In this document: positions 11,578 to 24,393 of the stretch, piece after piece | Numbering within the stretch: the stretch's first letter is position 1 | Layout: every line of letters starts with the position of its first letter | Assembly (NCBI GenBank): GCA_030544215.1 | Contig: JARZZO010000011.1 | Location: 18,306,501-18,370,500 of the forward strand | Direction: 5' to 3' | From: Zantedeschia hybrid cultivar | Lineage: Eukaryota > Streptophyta > Magnoliopsida > Alismatales > Araceae | Length of the DNA stretch: 64,000 nucleotides | Notes under the pieces: generated by a model | The model's database searches: none | What the model was told of the DNA's origin: nothing | Seen by the model: only the letters and a program-made list of their open reading frames with translations | Translations under genes and position numbers: made by a program

Positions 11578-14500
11578 TTAAACTGTCCACGAAGCTACCT
11601 GTAATGGTTGGACTGTGCTGGCATATGGAGAATTCCAATCCGCATCGAAGATTTCCTGCAGCTGTGATACAAGGGACGCATGGTATGTTCCAAAACTCAC
11701 CCCTGCAGTCGTATAGAAGTAATCCCATATAAGATTGCTTGTTCCAATGTGTGCTCGCACATCGCTAACTGCATACTTGCCATGATTCACACGTGTAAAA
11801 CCAGGATATACATTTCCTGTACTCTTTCCTCCTTTCAACGCTGCTCCAGTCAGGTTGAATCCAGGCACTATGTAGTACTTGATTTCTACTTTACCACCAC
11901 ATCTGTTGTACTTCGAGGAAGCACAGAGGATGTTCGAATACAAAAGGGACTTCAGATATTGATCTGTGTTTTCGATGAAATGTGCCCAATAGGCTACCAG
12001 TATCTTGACAGTTGCATTCTTGGAAAACACCACCTGTTTTCACAAAATCTATTATAAAAAAATAACCATCAAGGAGTGATGACCTTTTTGCATGAAATAT
12101 CAAATACATGCCAATGCAATGAGTCTAATGACAATTGTTGCAAACCAAGCTTACACTTTTGTCCTAACACAGAGAGCTATATAATATTATGCTGGCTCAG
12201 TTTTGAGATACTATGAATGTTCAAACATGAAAGCATTGGTTGCGATTAGGGCTGTAAGTTGTACCTGTTTACCCGAGACACGACCAGACCCTTACATAAA
12301 AAATGGGCATGAAAACAGCTTGTACTGGTTTATCGTCTGGCGGTTCGGGTCTAATTGTTGTCCCACAATCTTTTAGGACTCATGGTTCTCCTTTGGTCCA
12401 TGAAATGGGTAAAAAATCAGACCGGCAACCACCTGCCTCTGTGTGTGTGTGTGTGACACAGCACTCCCGCCTGTGCTCTCTCCCTCCCCAACACCAGCAG
12501 CTGTTTTAGCGAAGAAGGAAAGCTCTTTGAGTTGCCGTCACTTGCTTCCGTTGAAGAAACAGCAGCAACTTAGAGCAGATCTGCATCTCCAGCACCGGCA
12601 ATTGCTTTTGGCGAAGAAACAACAATGGATCTGAGTAGATCCAAGCCTCCAACACCAGCAGCTGCTTCCGCTGACAAAATCACATAGATCCAAGCAGATT
12701 GCCTGTTTCACTGCCAAGAGATCTATAGGTTTGGAATATTTTCAGCTCTTGAATATTTGGGTTTTTTTGTGGGGGTGGGGGACATATAGATTTCTGAGCA
12801 TCTTTGCAACAAAGAATTCATAATAGATTTCTGAGCATCTTTGCAACAAAGAATTCATAAGCCCTGTCGAAAAGCACCAATCCACAAGAGTTATCAGTCA
12901 TTTTTTCTCTATTGAAATTTTATTCTAGGGCCGAAGGCTGAAATTATTTCTTGAAGAAGCTGGGATATAAATTTCTATTTGGAGATGGGAAAAGTTTGAA
13001 CATCAGAAATAGGCATTTGTTGCAATCTGGTGTTCTATGGCTCGCAAGGAGGATGGCCATGAATAACAGGGCTCAGAGTACCTTAGAATAAATACATGTA
13101 TGATTTTAGCAGGTTATTAGTGTATGATCGGAGCATCCTTATTTTGATGCTGTTGCAAGATCTCATGTTTGCCCTTAAGAATCTGGTTGGTGTTGCTTGA
13201 CCCTTCCAGCATGGTTTAATGTCAAAAAGAGACAATTTGCCAAAACGGGTCTTTATCGGGTATATAAACTGAACCAAAAGTATCGCTTCAAATTGGGCAC
13301 GGTACTAAATAGGACAAAATGCTAACTGGGTCGGGTTTCGTTCAGGTATAGATTATCAGGTCTGCTATCAGATCTAGTTAGTCCCAACCCATATCCGCCT
13401 GACTGATAGCCCTAGTTGTGATATCGATCAAAATCTGGCTCAATGAGATGAGCCATTCCACAAGTCCCACATAGGCCTAGGGAAAACATTAGCAAGTCAA
13501 TCTACGACAAACAATTCCAGTTTTACCTCGATCTCTTTGCAGTTTGGATGAAAACTGAAGAACAGAAGTGTTTATCAACATCATTGCCATGCCTTCCTTG
13601 TATGTATCTTTGTATGTATCTTTGTATGTATCTGCGTGCGTGCATGCATGCGTGTGTGTGTGTGGGGGAGAGAGAGAGAGAGAATGCCTCATGGACACCC
13701 AGATATGAGCAGATTAAGAGCCAACAAATTTAAATACCTCCGAGATAGCAGATGATAGAGTGGACCAATAGATAGTTTGTTTCGTATATTGTGATTGCCC
13801 AAGCCAGTCCATGGTGCTCATTCTGACAGTTCCTCCATGCTTGACAGATTTAATTGTGTCCACCCAACCTTGTTCATCTACTTGAAATTTACCAAATGAC
13901 AGCTGCAGAAGAGAGATTGAAGAAAATCAACATACAAACTTGAAACATGCTGCATGATCTTATAAAGACTCCCTGGTTGTTGCAGACATGGAACATATAT
14001 GATACAGCATGGTTATAAGATTTGCTGCTTAATTAGATTCTGTGAGACATCAACATAAAAGGAAATTGAGGGGACACTTTCATCAAGTGAAGACAGTGAC
14101 ATACCAGGAGAACTGGCTTTAGCAACAACCCTTGGTTGTGCCGACAGAGACAGGACTTGATCTTACAATTTAACTTCAAACTGTGCAACTGGCCGAGTAT
14201 AGCTCGGTTGGTATGGGAAGGATCGGTTTGGGTGGGTGAGTTTTTCTTTGCTTTTGTGAACAGTGTCCTCCCATTGAGGCAAGGGACCTCAAAAGAAATT
14301 TTTTTTTTCAAAACTGTGCAATTAAATTTTGTCACTAAAGGTAAAATTTTCACCATGATCTCCCTGGCTAAAGCCCAGGCTCAAAGGGAGACAAATGAGA
14401 TAGGATACATTTTGGAAATGCAAAAGCCAAGTAGTTTTGGATGTTTCTTTATCATGAAGGCTGTATCAACATGTCCATGATATTCATTTCTTGGTGAAAG

Positions 14501-17500
14501 CCATTTTGTCCCATCCTGGGTTTGGGTGTTCTTGAGTACTTCCTTCTATCTAATGTCAGACCTTTACCTGCTACTAACATTTTTTTTTTGGGTGGGGGGT
14601 CGGGGAGATGATTGTATCTTTTAACATGGTAGCAAAGTCAGCTTCCTTTTGTTCCCATTGTGTCCCCGTGTTTGGCCTTAATGTGGTTTGAAGTGATGCC
14701 ACTTGCCATATGACTCCACATAAGCTTGTCATAGGACGGGGTCTGTCGAAAGCCCAGTCCCATACCGGGTGTTTATGAGTGCTATGCTTCTACATAATGT
14801 AGGACCTCAGCCTTCAACTATCAAGTGTTTTTGGAATAGAGGAATCCTTCAATACATTCCCCATGGATATGGGATAATCTGTAATGCCCCCTCTCCCCCA
14901 GAAAAAGGGAAAGAATGTCCACACCTCTTTCAATACATTCCCCATGGATATGGGATAATCTGTAATCCTCCCTCTTCCCCAGAAAAGGGAAAGAATGTCC
15001 ACACCTCTTTTGTTCGAGGCTGGTTCAACCACACAACTCCCCTTACAGAGGCAAGGTCATAGTTGATAGATACATGGGATGTGGGACATGAATGTCTTCA
15101 GAAACAACGAAGAAAGGAAACACTCAACTCCTCTTCCCGGCTGGTTCAATCACACAACTCCCCTTCCTGGGGCAACGTCATAGTGGATAGATACATGGGA
15201 TATGGGCCATGAATGTTTTCAGAAACCAGAGCTCAGGAACTTGGCAACCCCCCTCTGCACCCAAAGTTGAAAGGAAACACCCAGCCACCACGCAGAACAC
15301 GATATTCAATCACAGTCAAATGAGAGCCCAAATGGATCCTGGCCCCAAAAATAAGTCTTTTCTCTGTCCAACATTCTATGGGTTGTTCATGACCTCAAGT
15401 GATTGGAGATTTGAAGTCCACTCATTTCCCACAATCCAAATATGCCATAAAGTATAATCTGATATATGAAACAATTTTTGTTGTTAAGATGACAGGTATT
15501 CTGCAGTTCATCCTAAAAGGAAGTGTACTTTCCTGAGGCAGGAAAAGATCAGGCTTCCACTAATGGCGTTGTACAGTTTGACATCAAATATTGAATGCGA
15601 TAAAGAATTTGAGATGATGAAATTTTGTGAGAAACTATGGTCAAGATTGTTTAACTTTCAAAAAATGAATGCCAGATCATCTCTTCACCTTGCAAATTAC
15701 GAATGTTAAATGAATGAGTCCAAGCACCAGTAACAGATGACAGACTAACAAATTAGCAACCTCCTTGAAATAAGGATATTGAACTTCTCAACTCCAATAG
15801 CCAGGTGCAAACTAGACTAAATGGATTTCTGCTGTCATAAATTAAGACAAATTATGACCAATAAAAGGCTAAAAAGATCAGCTATGACTTGGGATCAAGA
15901 CTAACGTAAAAACGTGTAAAAGAACTAAAAAGTCACCTCTGGTGGTGAAAATGAAAGATAGCTTAAATGATCCTTAGAAGTATACTTATTGTCTCCAGGT
16001 GTCTCGATTGGCATATGGAACATGGAAGGATATGACAAAAATGGATAGCCTGCCACATTGGGCACCTCAACATAATGTGGAAGAGGTGATCTGCCATAAA
16101 CCAGAATTAAAAATATCAGCAAAATATCATAAACGGTTGCATATCTTTGCATTCAGAAAAGCTCATATATTTCCCATTGATGACAGGTGGCAGTAAAACA
16201 CCAAAAAAGCATAAGATTCAATCCTACACAAAGAATTCTCATATGTTCATGCTCACATGTAAAAGATATATATACCTGGATAGCACATTCACACAGTATT
16301 TTCAATGCTCTCTGGTACAACCAATGAGAGCACAAGAAAACTTAATTTGAACTCTCGCCATTTACGTAAATTTGAGTACATTACTGATGAGAATCATGTT
16401 GTCACCATTTAATTGAAATATCTAAGTCCATGTTCTTAAAAGGGCATTCATATTGGCTTGGTTTAGAGTCCAGTGTCAAACAGCCAACAATCCTCTGCAA
16501 GTAGAATAAAATTTCAAGCAGTAAGGTTATCAGTAGTACTAGGGTAACCAATCCGAAAGGGCTGAACTTGAACCCAGTCCAAACCATGTTCCAACTTAAA
16601 CGGTCCCTGGTTCAATTATGGGCCTTGTTTCCAGTCCCATGCTGACACCAAGTCAAGCATATGTAATGGAAATTTAAATCCTGTCCAGACATTGTAACGG
16701 TCCTACCCTTGTGGATTCATAATCTCAAATATTCACAAGAATAGATCCGTCACCCGAACAAAGGTTCTCCGTAACCAGGATCATTTTTGGGTTGATGGCA
16801 CAAATAAGTATAACAATGGAAGTCACAAACCAAAGATATTATTATTTCCACAAACACACATCCTTGGATATACTGACAAGCAGTACATGAAGTACGTTAT
16901 TACCTAGCCCAAAAAAAGAAAAAAAAAAGACTCAAAACACACTAAGCTGAACTAAAGTTACATTGACCACTGGCACTCTGTAACTGGTGAAGCTGGAATT
17001 GCAATTCTATCTTGGTTAGGAACCTTTCCTTGTAAAAATATTTTAAATAAGCCTTTATGAGTCTCATCCAGAACTTAGTACGGATCATTTACTCCCCTAT
17101 TGCTTCCCTTATATTTTCATTATTAGTTATTAAAATGAAATTCATAATAGTCATGTAATACAATTAAACATGGTAGCTTCTTTGTTGATTTACTAGTCAT
17201 GCTAAGTTGCTAATGTTACTTATGCACAAGTCATATAACAATATGCCGGATAAAAAAATATTCGGAAAGAAATTAACATAAAAATATAACATATAAACAA
17301 ATTAAACAACTTCATCATCTGTCTTTCAAATATTTATCTTTTCATTTTCTCTTTAATAATATTATACATATATGATACAAAAATCCAAATAGGAACTCAA
17401 AATCATTATTAGAAAGGAGTCATAATTCATATTACTATGTCATCAAGGAACATGGATAATCGCACATCAATGGTCGTAAAGTGGCTGAGCAGATCAATAG

Positions 17501-20500
17501 CTCACTGGCTTGGTCTCTCAACTACTACATGTCTGCCCCAGAGGGTTTCTGGCTACCCTTACTGGGTGCGGTAGGTTGTAGGCTGAGTTGGGAATGTAGT
17601 CTCAAACTGCATAGTCCAAATCCCAGACACGAGTGCACTTAAATGGTTTTCATCCCACTGCCTTAGTCGGTGTCCTGAGTCTGGACTAGACCCCGTAAAG
17701 AAAAGGGGCAATGCTCGTGCTCCAACTATAGCACATATCATAAGGAGTAGACACGATGTCCTAATCCCCAAGAAACAGATCGTATGGGCCTGTCCTGCGA
17801 ATGTAGTGATTTTACTTTTTTTTAATTATTAGAAAACATCATTACAACTTTTATTCATAATCATGTGTTGTAAGTTCATAGTTCATCAATTGTTCATCAT
17901 CATTATTCATAATCATGATTCATAACCGTGGTTTGTACATATGTTCATACTCATAGTCATAGTTCATGATCATATTAAGAATTATTGCTTTGTAGATAAA
18001 TCATTTGTGCATTTATCATTTCATGCTATCATGTATAATCATGAGAAACTTCACTAATTAATGCAAGACTTAGCCATGATGATCATGATTAATTTCAATG
18101 CTTTCATAAGCTTACATAAGTTGATCTTGATAGAATCTCCTTTAATAAAGTCACAAATGAGTCTTAACCATACTATCTTCTCTTAAAGTTTAGAACTATC
18201 TAATTTAAAAAGGAAGATAGGGTTGGTATCACCCTACCTAAAAGAAGATTGCGGCTGCACAAGTTGTCACCATGAGCGAACACAAGCTGCTGCCCCCTAC
18301 TAGAGATTGCCTTTTACCTTCTTCTATCTCTCTCTCTCTCTCCCCCCTTCATCTCACGTTTATAGTTGCTAGGTAGGTGAGAACTTAAGAGAACAGCCTC
18401 CTGTTTATAGGAGATGTAGGCGGTGGAAGAGGAAGAGGATTAGGATGATAAGAGAGGTGGTGGATAAGGAGCATAAGGGAAGGATAAGGCAATGGGCAGT
18501 GGAAGAGGCGGTGGGGCGGTGTGGCGGTGCAGGAGGACAGGTGGATGGGTTTTCTGCTTGACAGGGCACATGGTAAATGACAGGTTACAAGGTAACCTTA
18601 TTCCCCTAAACATCATTTAAGTAAATGTTCATTTACTTAAGATATTACATGTAAATAAGGGAAATACCCTCCATTTGAATTCAATAAAAATATCAGAAAA
18701 ATCATATCTTCAACATGTAACAAAGTCAACTCTCTCTTCCCAGAACAAAAATCATGTTTTTAACAATTCCACTAAAACACCCCTACACGGTTAATACATA
18801 AAATGGTTCTTTTAAGTTAATATAAAAATCTCATAAATAAAGTCTCACATCCTATGTGTTCAAATTCCAAAGTCCGGTAAAATAAGTTTAATCTAGATAG
18901 TACTTCTCCAAGGAGCTCCCCATCCTACTGACAACACTTTAACTAAACATGAGATGTCAGGATTGGTCAAACCTAAAGAAACATGCTTTTTAGAGCATTT
19001 AATTAACCCATTCAAGTGTCTCTTGAAGCTTATAAAACAAAAAGTTCTAAGAGAATTTGCAAATAAATCCTAAACTTCATTACTTATAAAGTTAGTCCTT
19101 ACTTGTACGCATGAGTCTTTACAAACATGTTTTTAGTAAGGGTCCAACATCACATAAGTGGTTAGCCATTCCCACAGGCAACAAGGAAGCTCTATCTAGT
19201 GGAAGTAGGATGTTTTCCCACTGCTCACCCTTTGTTAGTTGTTAATACTTCTTCCTTTCTGTTACTATTTTCACCCTTCGTTAAAATGTGATTAACTAGA
19301 CCAGTCTAGTTTTGATGAAAGGTAGAACATCTAGACCTGTTCAGACTCCAAACCTGTATTAGATGGCTAGGCCTAGGTCCGAACTTTGTGAGTCACATCC
19401 TTCCTGTGTTAATGAGTCTTATGACCAATGCCAATGTTTACGGAGGCATCTGTTGATGAACAACTCACTGCAAAATCTTAAATCTCCTACCACCAAACTG
19501 CTGCTACTCCTCTTTGATGCTTCCAAACACCAGGATTGATAACCAATCATGCAATTCAAAGAGGATTATGACAATCAGTGTCACAACATATTTTTCTTGC
19601 TGAAAGCACCGCTTAAAATATCTTACTTTTAATTTATGAGTTATTTTGCGCAAATCTCAAATCACTCTCACCACTGTTATTTGAAATGCCTCCCTGCCCT
19701 TGCCTAAGGTTCGTTTTCCTCGTGTCTCATGGAATGCTTCTTTGACAGTAGACTAAATCTTTTCATCTTACTTGTAGGATTCGGCAAAGATGGGACCACA
19801 TTTCACTCTCTGTGGTTGATAGTTGCCACAGAAAGGATCACATATCCCTATAAACTTACTCTTCCCTCTTTATCTGACAATTTGCAGTTATAGGAGGAAC
19901 TATTGAGGTCTGCTCCTTGGTTATATGAGCTTAAATCACAACCAACAGGTCAGTTAAGCCCACCACGGTGTCATAGGGATGCTAGAAGATCCTTTTTTTC
20001 TTATCAAATATTATGCTGACCAGGTACTTCGCACCACTTTGTAGAGGGTATTTTTCTTATCAAATATTATCCTGACCAGGTACTTCACACCACTTTGTAG
20101 AGAGTACATATCAACCAACCCAGTCAGTGGAAAACTTAGAGATGGTCAAACAATGTCTAGAAGATTTTCTGATCCTTCTCACTTCCTGCACAACAAATGT
20201 GGAAGATACATGTGCTTGATGTTTGAATTACTAGTTCATCTGACTTCACTGGGCAATAGTAGCAAACAATATTTAGAGAACTTAAAATTCCTATTTTACA
20301 GGGTTTGTGTTACAGAATTTTAGTGGAATGCCATTAAGTTGCCTAAAGTAAATGTTAATACAATCATAGAATTTTCAAAGATTTAAATTCATTTGCAGCA
20401 TTATGGTAGCATCTCTTAGATTTATACTGAGAACATCACAAAATATGCTATACAAATCTTAGAGCTAGCTAAATCTGAATTCATAACTACTCTTCATGAC

Positions 20501-23500
20501 CTTGTTCTGAATGTCATACTTGAACCTTAAAAAAAGGTACAATTGCAGTTACCAGTTCGATCATTCAACTAATTGTCACCCTTCGTGCATTGTATAGAAT
20601 GGGCATGGTTGCCTAAGGTTTACCTAATTACATTCTGAATTTGTAGGAACTCAATTCCATAGAAAACCATTTAAATCACTGATCTTCAGGAAGAACATGT
20701 TCTATCATAATTCACAAAGACAGATTAATAGTTGAGATGATAGCAACTGACACCGGTAGTCGTCCAAGAAACTCGATGTCCATTATGGGTGTCATGTTCT
20801 ATGGCTTTAATAGGAAATGAATTTCATCACCCACCAGCCATAAATACTCTTGCAATATTCCATCAACCAGATGACATACATTAGGCCACCGAAAGAGGAA
20901 TAGCTAGTTCTATTTTCACTTTACTGTATGGTTAGATTGACAAATATTCTCACTCAAAAATTAAATTATTTCCCATTCTATACAACACCACAATGAAACT
21001 TCCCAAAGCCTAAGCCATTGAAATGAAGAAATGAGGGGACCACCGACCGAGCATTTATTATCCTCGCGGGATGGAGCTGAACAAAGGTAAGGAGAAATAG
21101 ATCACCAGACATGGTAAATAGTTTCATTGTTCAAGTCCGTGTCCTAATAAGTCCTATTCAAAATATTTTGGGAACATTTCGCTAAGTAGAAAGCAGAGCT
21201 ACAACTGTATCTGATCATTTTTGTTGAACTCCAATACAGTCATGGAGCAGAATGGTCTCTTACAGTGAAATAATAGATGAAATAATTTGATAAACGACAA
21301 CAAAATGCAATAAACTTTATGGGGGAATATACAGATGCATACCTGCACCTCTTTTTGTAAGGGACAAAATGTGACCAACATGGCACTTTTCTAAGAGCTT
21401 GCCATTGTTTGTCCCACACTGTATTTGTGTAAGCTGAAGAATTAAGTGATGCAATGGTCCATAGGTTGTTGAAATACATCTTTACTCTTTTGGCTATAAT
21501 TGGACACCCAACGAGATAAACTCCAAGCTCTTTAACCTGAAAACAAATAAAAAATTTGGTAATCATATGTAGGGTAGTTAGTAGAAAGCACTGAGAAGAT
21601 CGATGATGGAAGCTCATGAAGCAGATATGTCAGGCACCTTGTGTTTATACAAGCCCCACTTTGGTTGCAGAATTAGAGAAGAATAAGACTTCTTATTTTT
21701 AGAACAAGACTAATTTTGAAGGGCGGAATGACTTATACCGCGTTAGAATTGCTTATACTAGAATAAAGAGAATAAATAATTTGATCTTGCCCCAATTTGT
21801 TTGCAGAATAAGTTATCCAGAATTACTTATCCGGAATAATGTATACTAGAATAAGGGGTGCTTAGCTTTGATAGTTCCGTGGGACCCAATGGCAGAATAG
21901 GAAGGATAAGCAATTCTTGGGTCTAGGGTCGAATTGCTTATTCTCCTTATTCTAGTATAAGCAATTCTAACGCGGTATAAGTCTTTCCGCCCATCAAATT
22001 AGAATTAACCGTATTCTAAGAATAAGAGGCCTTATTCTTCTCCTATTCTCCAATCAAAGTTAGAATATAAAATTAATGACTAATAGAAAAGCATGTGGAA
22101 AAACAAGTGAAACAAATTAAGCTTGAGATGCAAATATGAAGGCAAAATCTTAGAAGTAAAGCAGCGAAGTATGCAGCTACAACAGTCCCTCAGCCACAGG
22201 ATGCAATCTTGGAAATAAAGAGAAAATAAAGTGAAAAGGAGCACCAAAATTGCATGAAGATCATTTTATTGCTGGTACTGAATCAACACAGATGCAACAA
22301 AGGTATATTTACAAGGACTTCCAAATGAATATCCCACTCGTATGCTGTACAAATGCAGTAAGAGCACATTAAATCAGATCACATTCCATTATTTATTAAA
22401 GATCGCACCCAGACCACTAAGCATCAATATCTCAAAATTAACTGTACCAAAAGAGCTTTGGGAAGAAGGACAACTGAGCATCAGTGGCCAATTCAGCTTC
22501 GAACAAATGCTACTTAACATGAAAAATTACACCAACTTTTTACTCAGAATTATTTCCATGATCATTTGATCTACCACTTAGTTTTCAAGGGAGATCATCT
22601 AAACATCTAAAATTTAGACCAACAAAGTTTATTATTACCTAAATTCGCACCATCAAACAGTTTATTACTGTAGAAAAAAATACTGTAGCATGCTAAATAT
22701 CAGTGGAACACCTGTGTGAAAGACTTCCAATCGTTGTTGGCCGACCCTATATAGACGTCCTCATCATCTGACAACCAAACCTTCGCGTGCACAATGCCCG
22801 ATCCCCACCACTTGCCGAGCAGCAACGTCACATTCTTGACATTCTCCCTCCCCGCCGCAAGACTTGCCGACTCCTTGTCGTAATCCGGAGAAACCCCGGA
22901 ATGCTGCACGATCCTGCATCCGACCAAAGAGCATCAAAACGACGCCAAATCCGACACCAACTTCCTGTGACTGAATCGGATCGAAAAAGGTGTTCAGGAG
23001 AAGTGGATCGAAATCGATTGCCTGATATCGATCTTACGATCGGCGGCGTCCTCGAGGGACCTGTAGACCTCCCGCCCGACGCCCGCCCCGAACCGTTCCA
23101 TGTCGGCGTCGGAGTAGCCGTAGTCGCCGGATCGAGGGTTTCCCCGCTGCGCCAGCAGCTGCCAGTACTGCGCTATGATGTCGAGGCTCCTGGAGGAGTT
23201 CCCCGCCAGCCATTGGAGCACGTCACCTGCTCTCCGTCAGATATCCCCCCGGCAACGATGGATCAGTCTCGGAAGCCAGAAAGAGCGATGGAATTGGGGG
23301 AAAACGCTGGGAATTGGAAGCGGAAGCGGAAGGAGGGGAGGGGGTGTTGCTTACCGGAGGAGAGGACGCCGGGGACGCGGGGGAGGAGAGGCATGTCGGT
23401 GGGGATGGACTGCACCAGCCATGCTCTACAGGAGGAGGAAGCGGGAGGCGGGGGGGAAGCGACGGGGGAGGAGAGAAGAGGAAACAGGAGAGCCGAGAGG

Positions 23501-23550
23501 AAGAAGCAGATCGCGCTGCTGTGGTTGCTGCTGCTGCGGTGCCTGCTCAT
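11578..23550 (-). CDS. phospholipase D family protein, PLD3/PLD4-like (seven exons, complete)
   Basis: A complete seven-exon gene. Exons: 23550-23355, 23226-23022, 22913-22712, 21536-21343, 16090-15937, 13902-13738, 12033-11578 (stop). They sum to 1572 nt (523 aa) and all phases join cleanly. The N-terminus has a hydrophobic signal segment (about residues 12-27), predicting entry into the secretory pathway. Two HKD motifs are intact: HAKVWLSD in exon 3 and HGKYAVSD in exon 7, each H-x-K-x4-D, supporting a catalytically competent phosphodiesterase fold. Other family marks are SLDIIAQYWQL and GSANNDW. In animals PLD3/PLD4 are endolysosomal nucleases/lipid enzymes; the plant function is inferred only. 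Intron 2 has a GC donor. Intron 6 contains a whole hAT element, intron 3 a fold-back MITE, and intron 4 is 5.25 kb. A 774-bp palindrome starts 70 bp upstream of the ATG. Confidence 0.92.
12247..13414. mobile_element. non-autonomous hAT element in PLD-like intron 6
   Basis: A 1168-bp element with ends TAGGGCTGTAAG... and ...GATAGCCCTA, flanked by an 8-bp duplication GTTGCGAT (12239-12246) / GTTGTGAT (13415-13422), one mismatch. An 8-bp duplication and a YAGGG-type end are hAT signatures. The interior has a (TG)n tract at 12441-12454, a 37-bp direct repeat (about 12786-12859) and no transposase. Its ends match those of the larger element at 27354-32307, so they are one family. Confidence 0.75.
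13596..13684. repeat. 12-bp tandem repeat plus (GT)n(GA)n microsatellite
   Basis: Three copies of the 12-mer TATGTATCTTTG lead into TGCATGCATGCG, then (GT)n and (GA)n tracts. It lies just beyond the 3' end of PLD-like exon 6, within intron 6. Confidence 0.85.
14848..15215. repeat. two overlapping short tandem duplications in PLD-like intron 5
   Basis: Unit A (about 79 bp, with CATTCCCCATGGATATGGG) occurs at 14848-14926 and 14927-15008. Unit B (about 76 bp, with GATAGATACATGGGAT) occurs at 15019-15094 and 15140-15215. Copies are roughly 90% alike, so these are local duplications inside the intron. Confidence 0.75.
15174..16660 (-). repeat. source segment of a duplication (PLD-like exon 5 plus flanking introns)
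   Basis: This stretch matches 62600-64000 in the same orientation along its whole length; for example GATGACAGGTATTCTG and CAGGAAAAGATCAGGC occur in both. It contains intact exon 5 (15937-16090). The second copy has a frameshifted exon, so this is the functional one. Confidence 0.85.
16661..21342. other. remainder of PLD-like intron 4, repeat-derived, no gene
   Basis: Long AT-rich intron sequence. From about 16695 (TGTAACGGTCCTACCC) to about 19140 (GGGTCCAACA) the ends and composition recall a Ty3/gypsy LTR, but I found no target duplication. A 56-bp tandem duplication is at 19993-20104. A (TC)n tract lies at 18328-18342. No exon motifs were recognised. Confidence 0.35.
19993..20104. repeat. 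56-bp tandem duplication
   Basis: Two adjacent copies of a 56-bp unit containing CTTATCAAATATTATSCTGA and CACCACTTTGTAGAG, differing at only a few positions. Confidence 0.8.
21655..22060. mobile_element. fold-back MITE in PLD-like intron 3
   Basis: The two ends are long imperfect inverted repeats: CTTTGGTTGCAGAATTAG then GAAGAATAAG at the left, and the complement of the right end reads CTTTGATTGGAGAATAGG then GAAGAATAAG. Inside, TATACCGCGTTAGAATTGC is also inverted on the other side. About 400 bp, AT-rich, no coding capacity. The target duplication is not clear. Confidence 0.65.
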
Positions 23551-23619
23551 CTCTCTCTAGTCTCTACCCGGTGGAGTCAGCGCAGGCTGCTTCTGCAAAC
23601 TGGTAGGCGTGTTTTGGAG

Positions 23620-24393
23620 GGAGATCGCATTGTTTTGGTGGACAATGATAAACCCCTGGGAGCTGCGGGATCTAGTCCCGGATGCCGCGCATCGCAACGA
23701 CGAGTGGGCCTCGAAGTCTAGTGAGCGCACTCGCCCGCTACATGCATGGTAATAATAAGTAGGTGCGAGGGACATGTAATCAGTGATGCCATTGATTTAT
23801 ATAGATAAGTGACACATGGATTAGATAATTTCTTTAACATGTGAATTAGAAAAATATTAAAAATGTGAAAAATACACGTGGACATGATAAATAATCATGT
23901 CCACTAAATATTTATCATGTTTAAAAATATTTATCACGTCTATAAATATGTACACACACAGAGATATGATAAATATTTCTAAGCATGATAAATACTTTAT
24001 AGACATAATAAATATTATTTGTTATACTTATAAAATATTTGTCATGCTTAAAAATTTGTACACAAATACAGAAAAATGATAAATAATTTTCAGTCATAAC
24101 AAATAATTCGTGGACATGACTATTTATCATGTCCACGTGTATTTATCACATTTTTAATATTTTTCCAACTCACATGTTAAAAAAATTATCTAATCCATGT
24201 GTCACTTATCTATATAAATCAATGGCATCACTGATTACATGTCCCTCGCACCTACTTATTATTACCATGCATGTAGCGGCGAGTGCGCTCACTAGCCTTC
24301 GAAGCCTACTCATCGTTGCGATGCGCGGCTTCCGGGACTAGATCCCGCAGCTCCCAGGGGTTTATCATTGTCCACCAAAACAATGCGATCTCC
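23620..24393. repeat. 774-bp palindrome (inverted repeat) covering the PLD-like promoter
   Basis: The arm from 23620 (GGAGATCGCATTG) inward is matched in reverse complement by the arm ending at 24393 (CAATGCGATCTCC). Over the outer about 285 bp I count about ten differences (about 96% identity). Inner parts (23906-24112) are AT-rich with weaker pairing and repeated ATGATAAATA-type motifs. The left arm starts 70 bp upstream of the PLD-like ATG and holds a minus-strand TATATAAA (23796-23803). The mirror copy at 24211-24218 points the other way. Confidence 0.88.
23796..23803 (-). promoter_or_regulatory. candidate TATA box of the PLD-like gene
   Basis: TATATAAA on the minus strand about 245 bp upstream of the ATG at 23550, inside the left palindrome arm. 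A core promoter here is inferred from motif and position only. Confidence 0.4.

Noticed and set aside
16695..19140. Possible solo LTR in PLD-like intron 4
   Set aside because: Ends TGTAACGG...CCAACA look LTR-like, but flanking bases (GACAT / TCACA) do not match; kept only as a note.
22787..23560. 257-codon plus-strand ORF
   Set aside because: Antisense shadow of GC-rich PLD-like exons 1-3, whose frames, splice sites and HKD motif are convincing.
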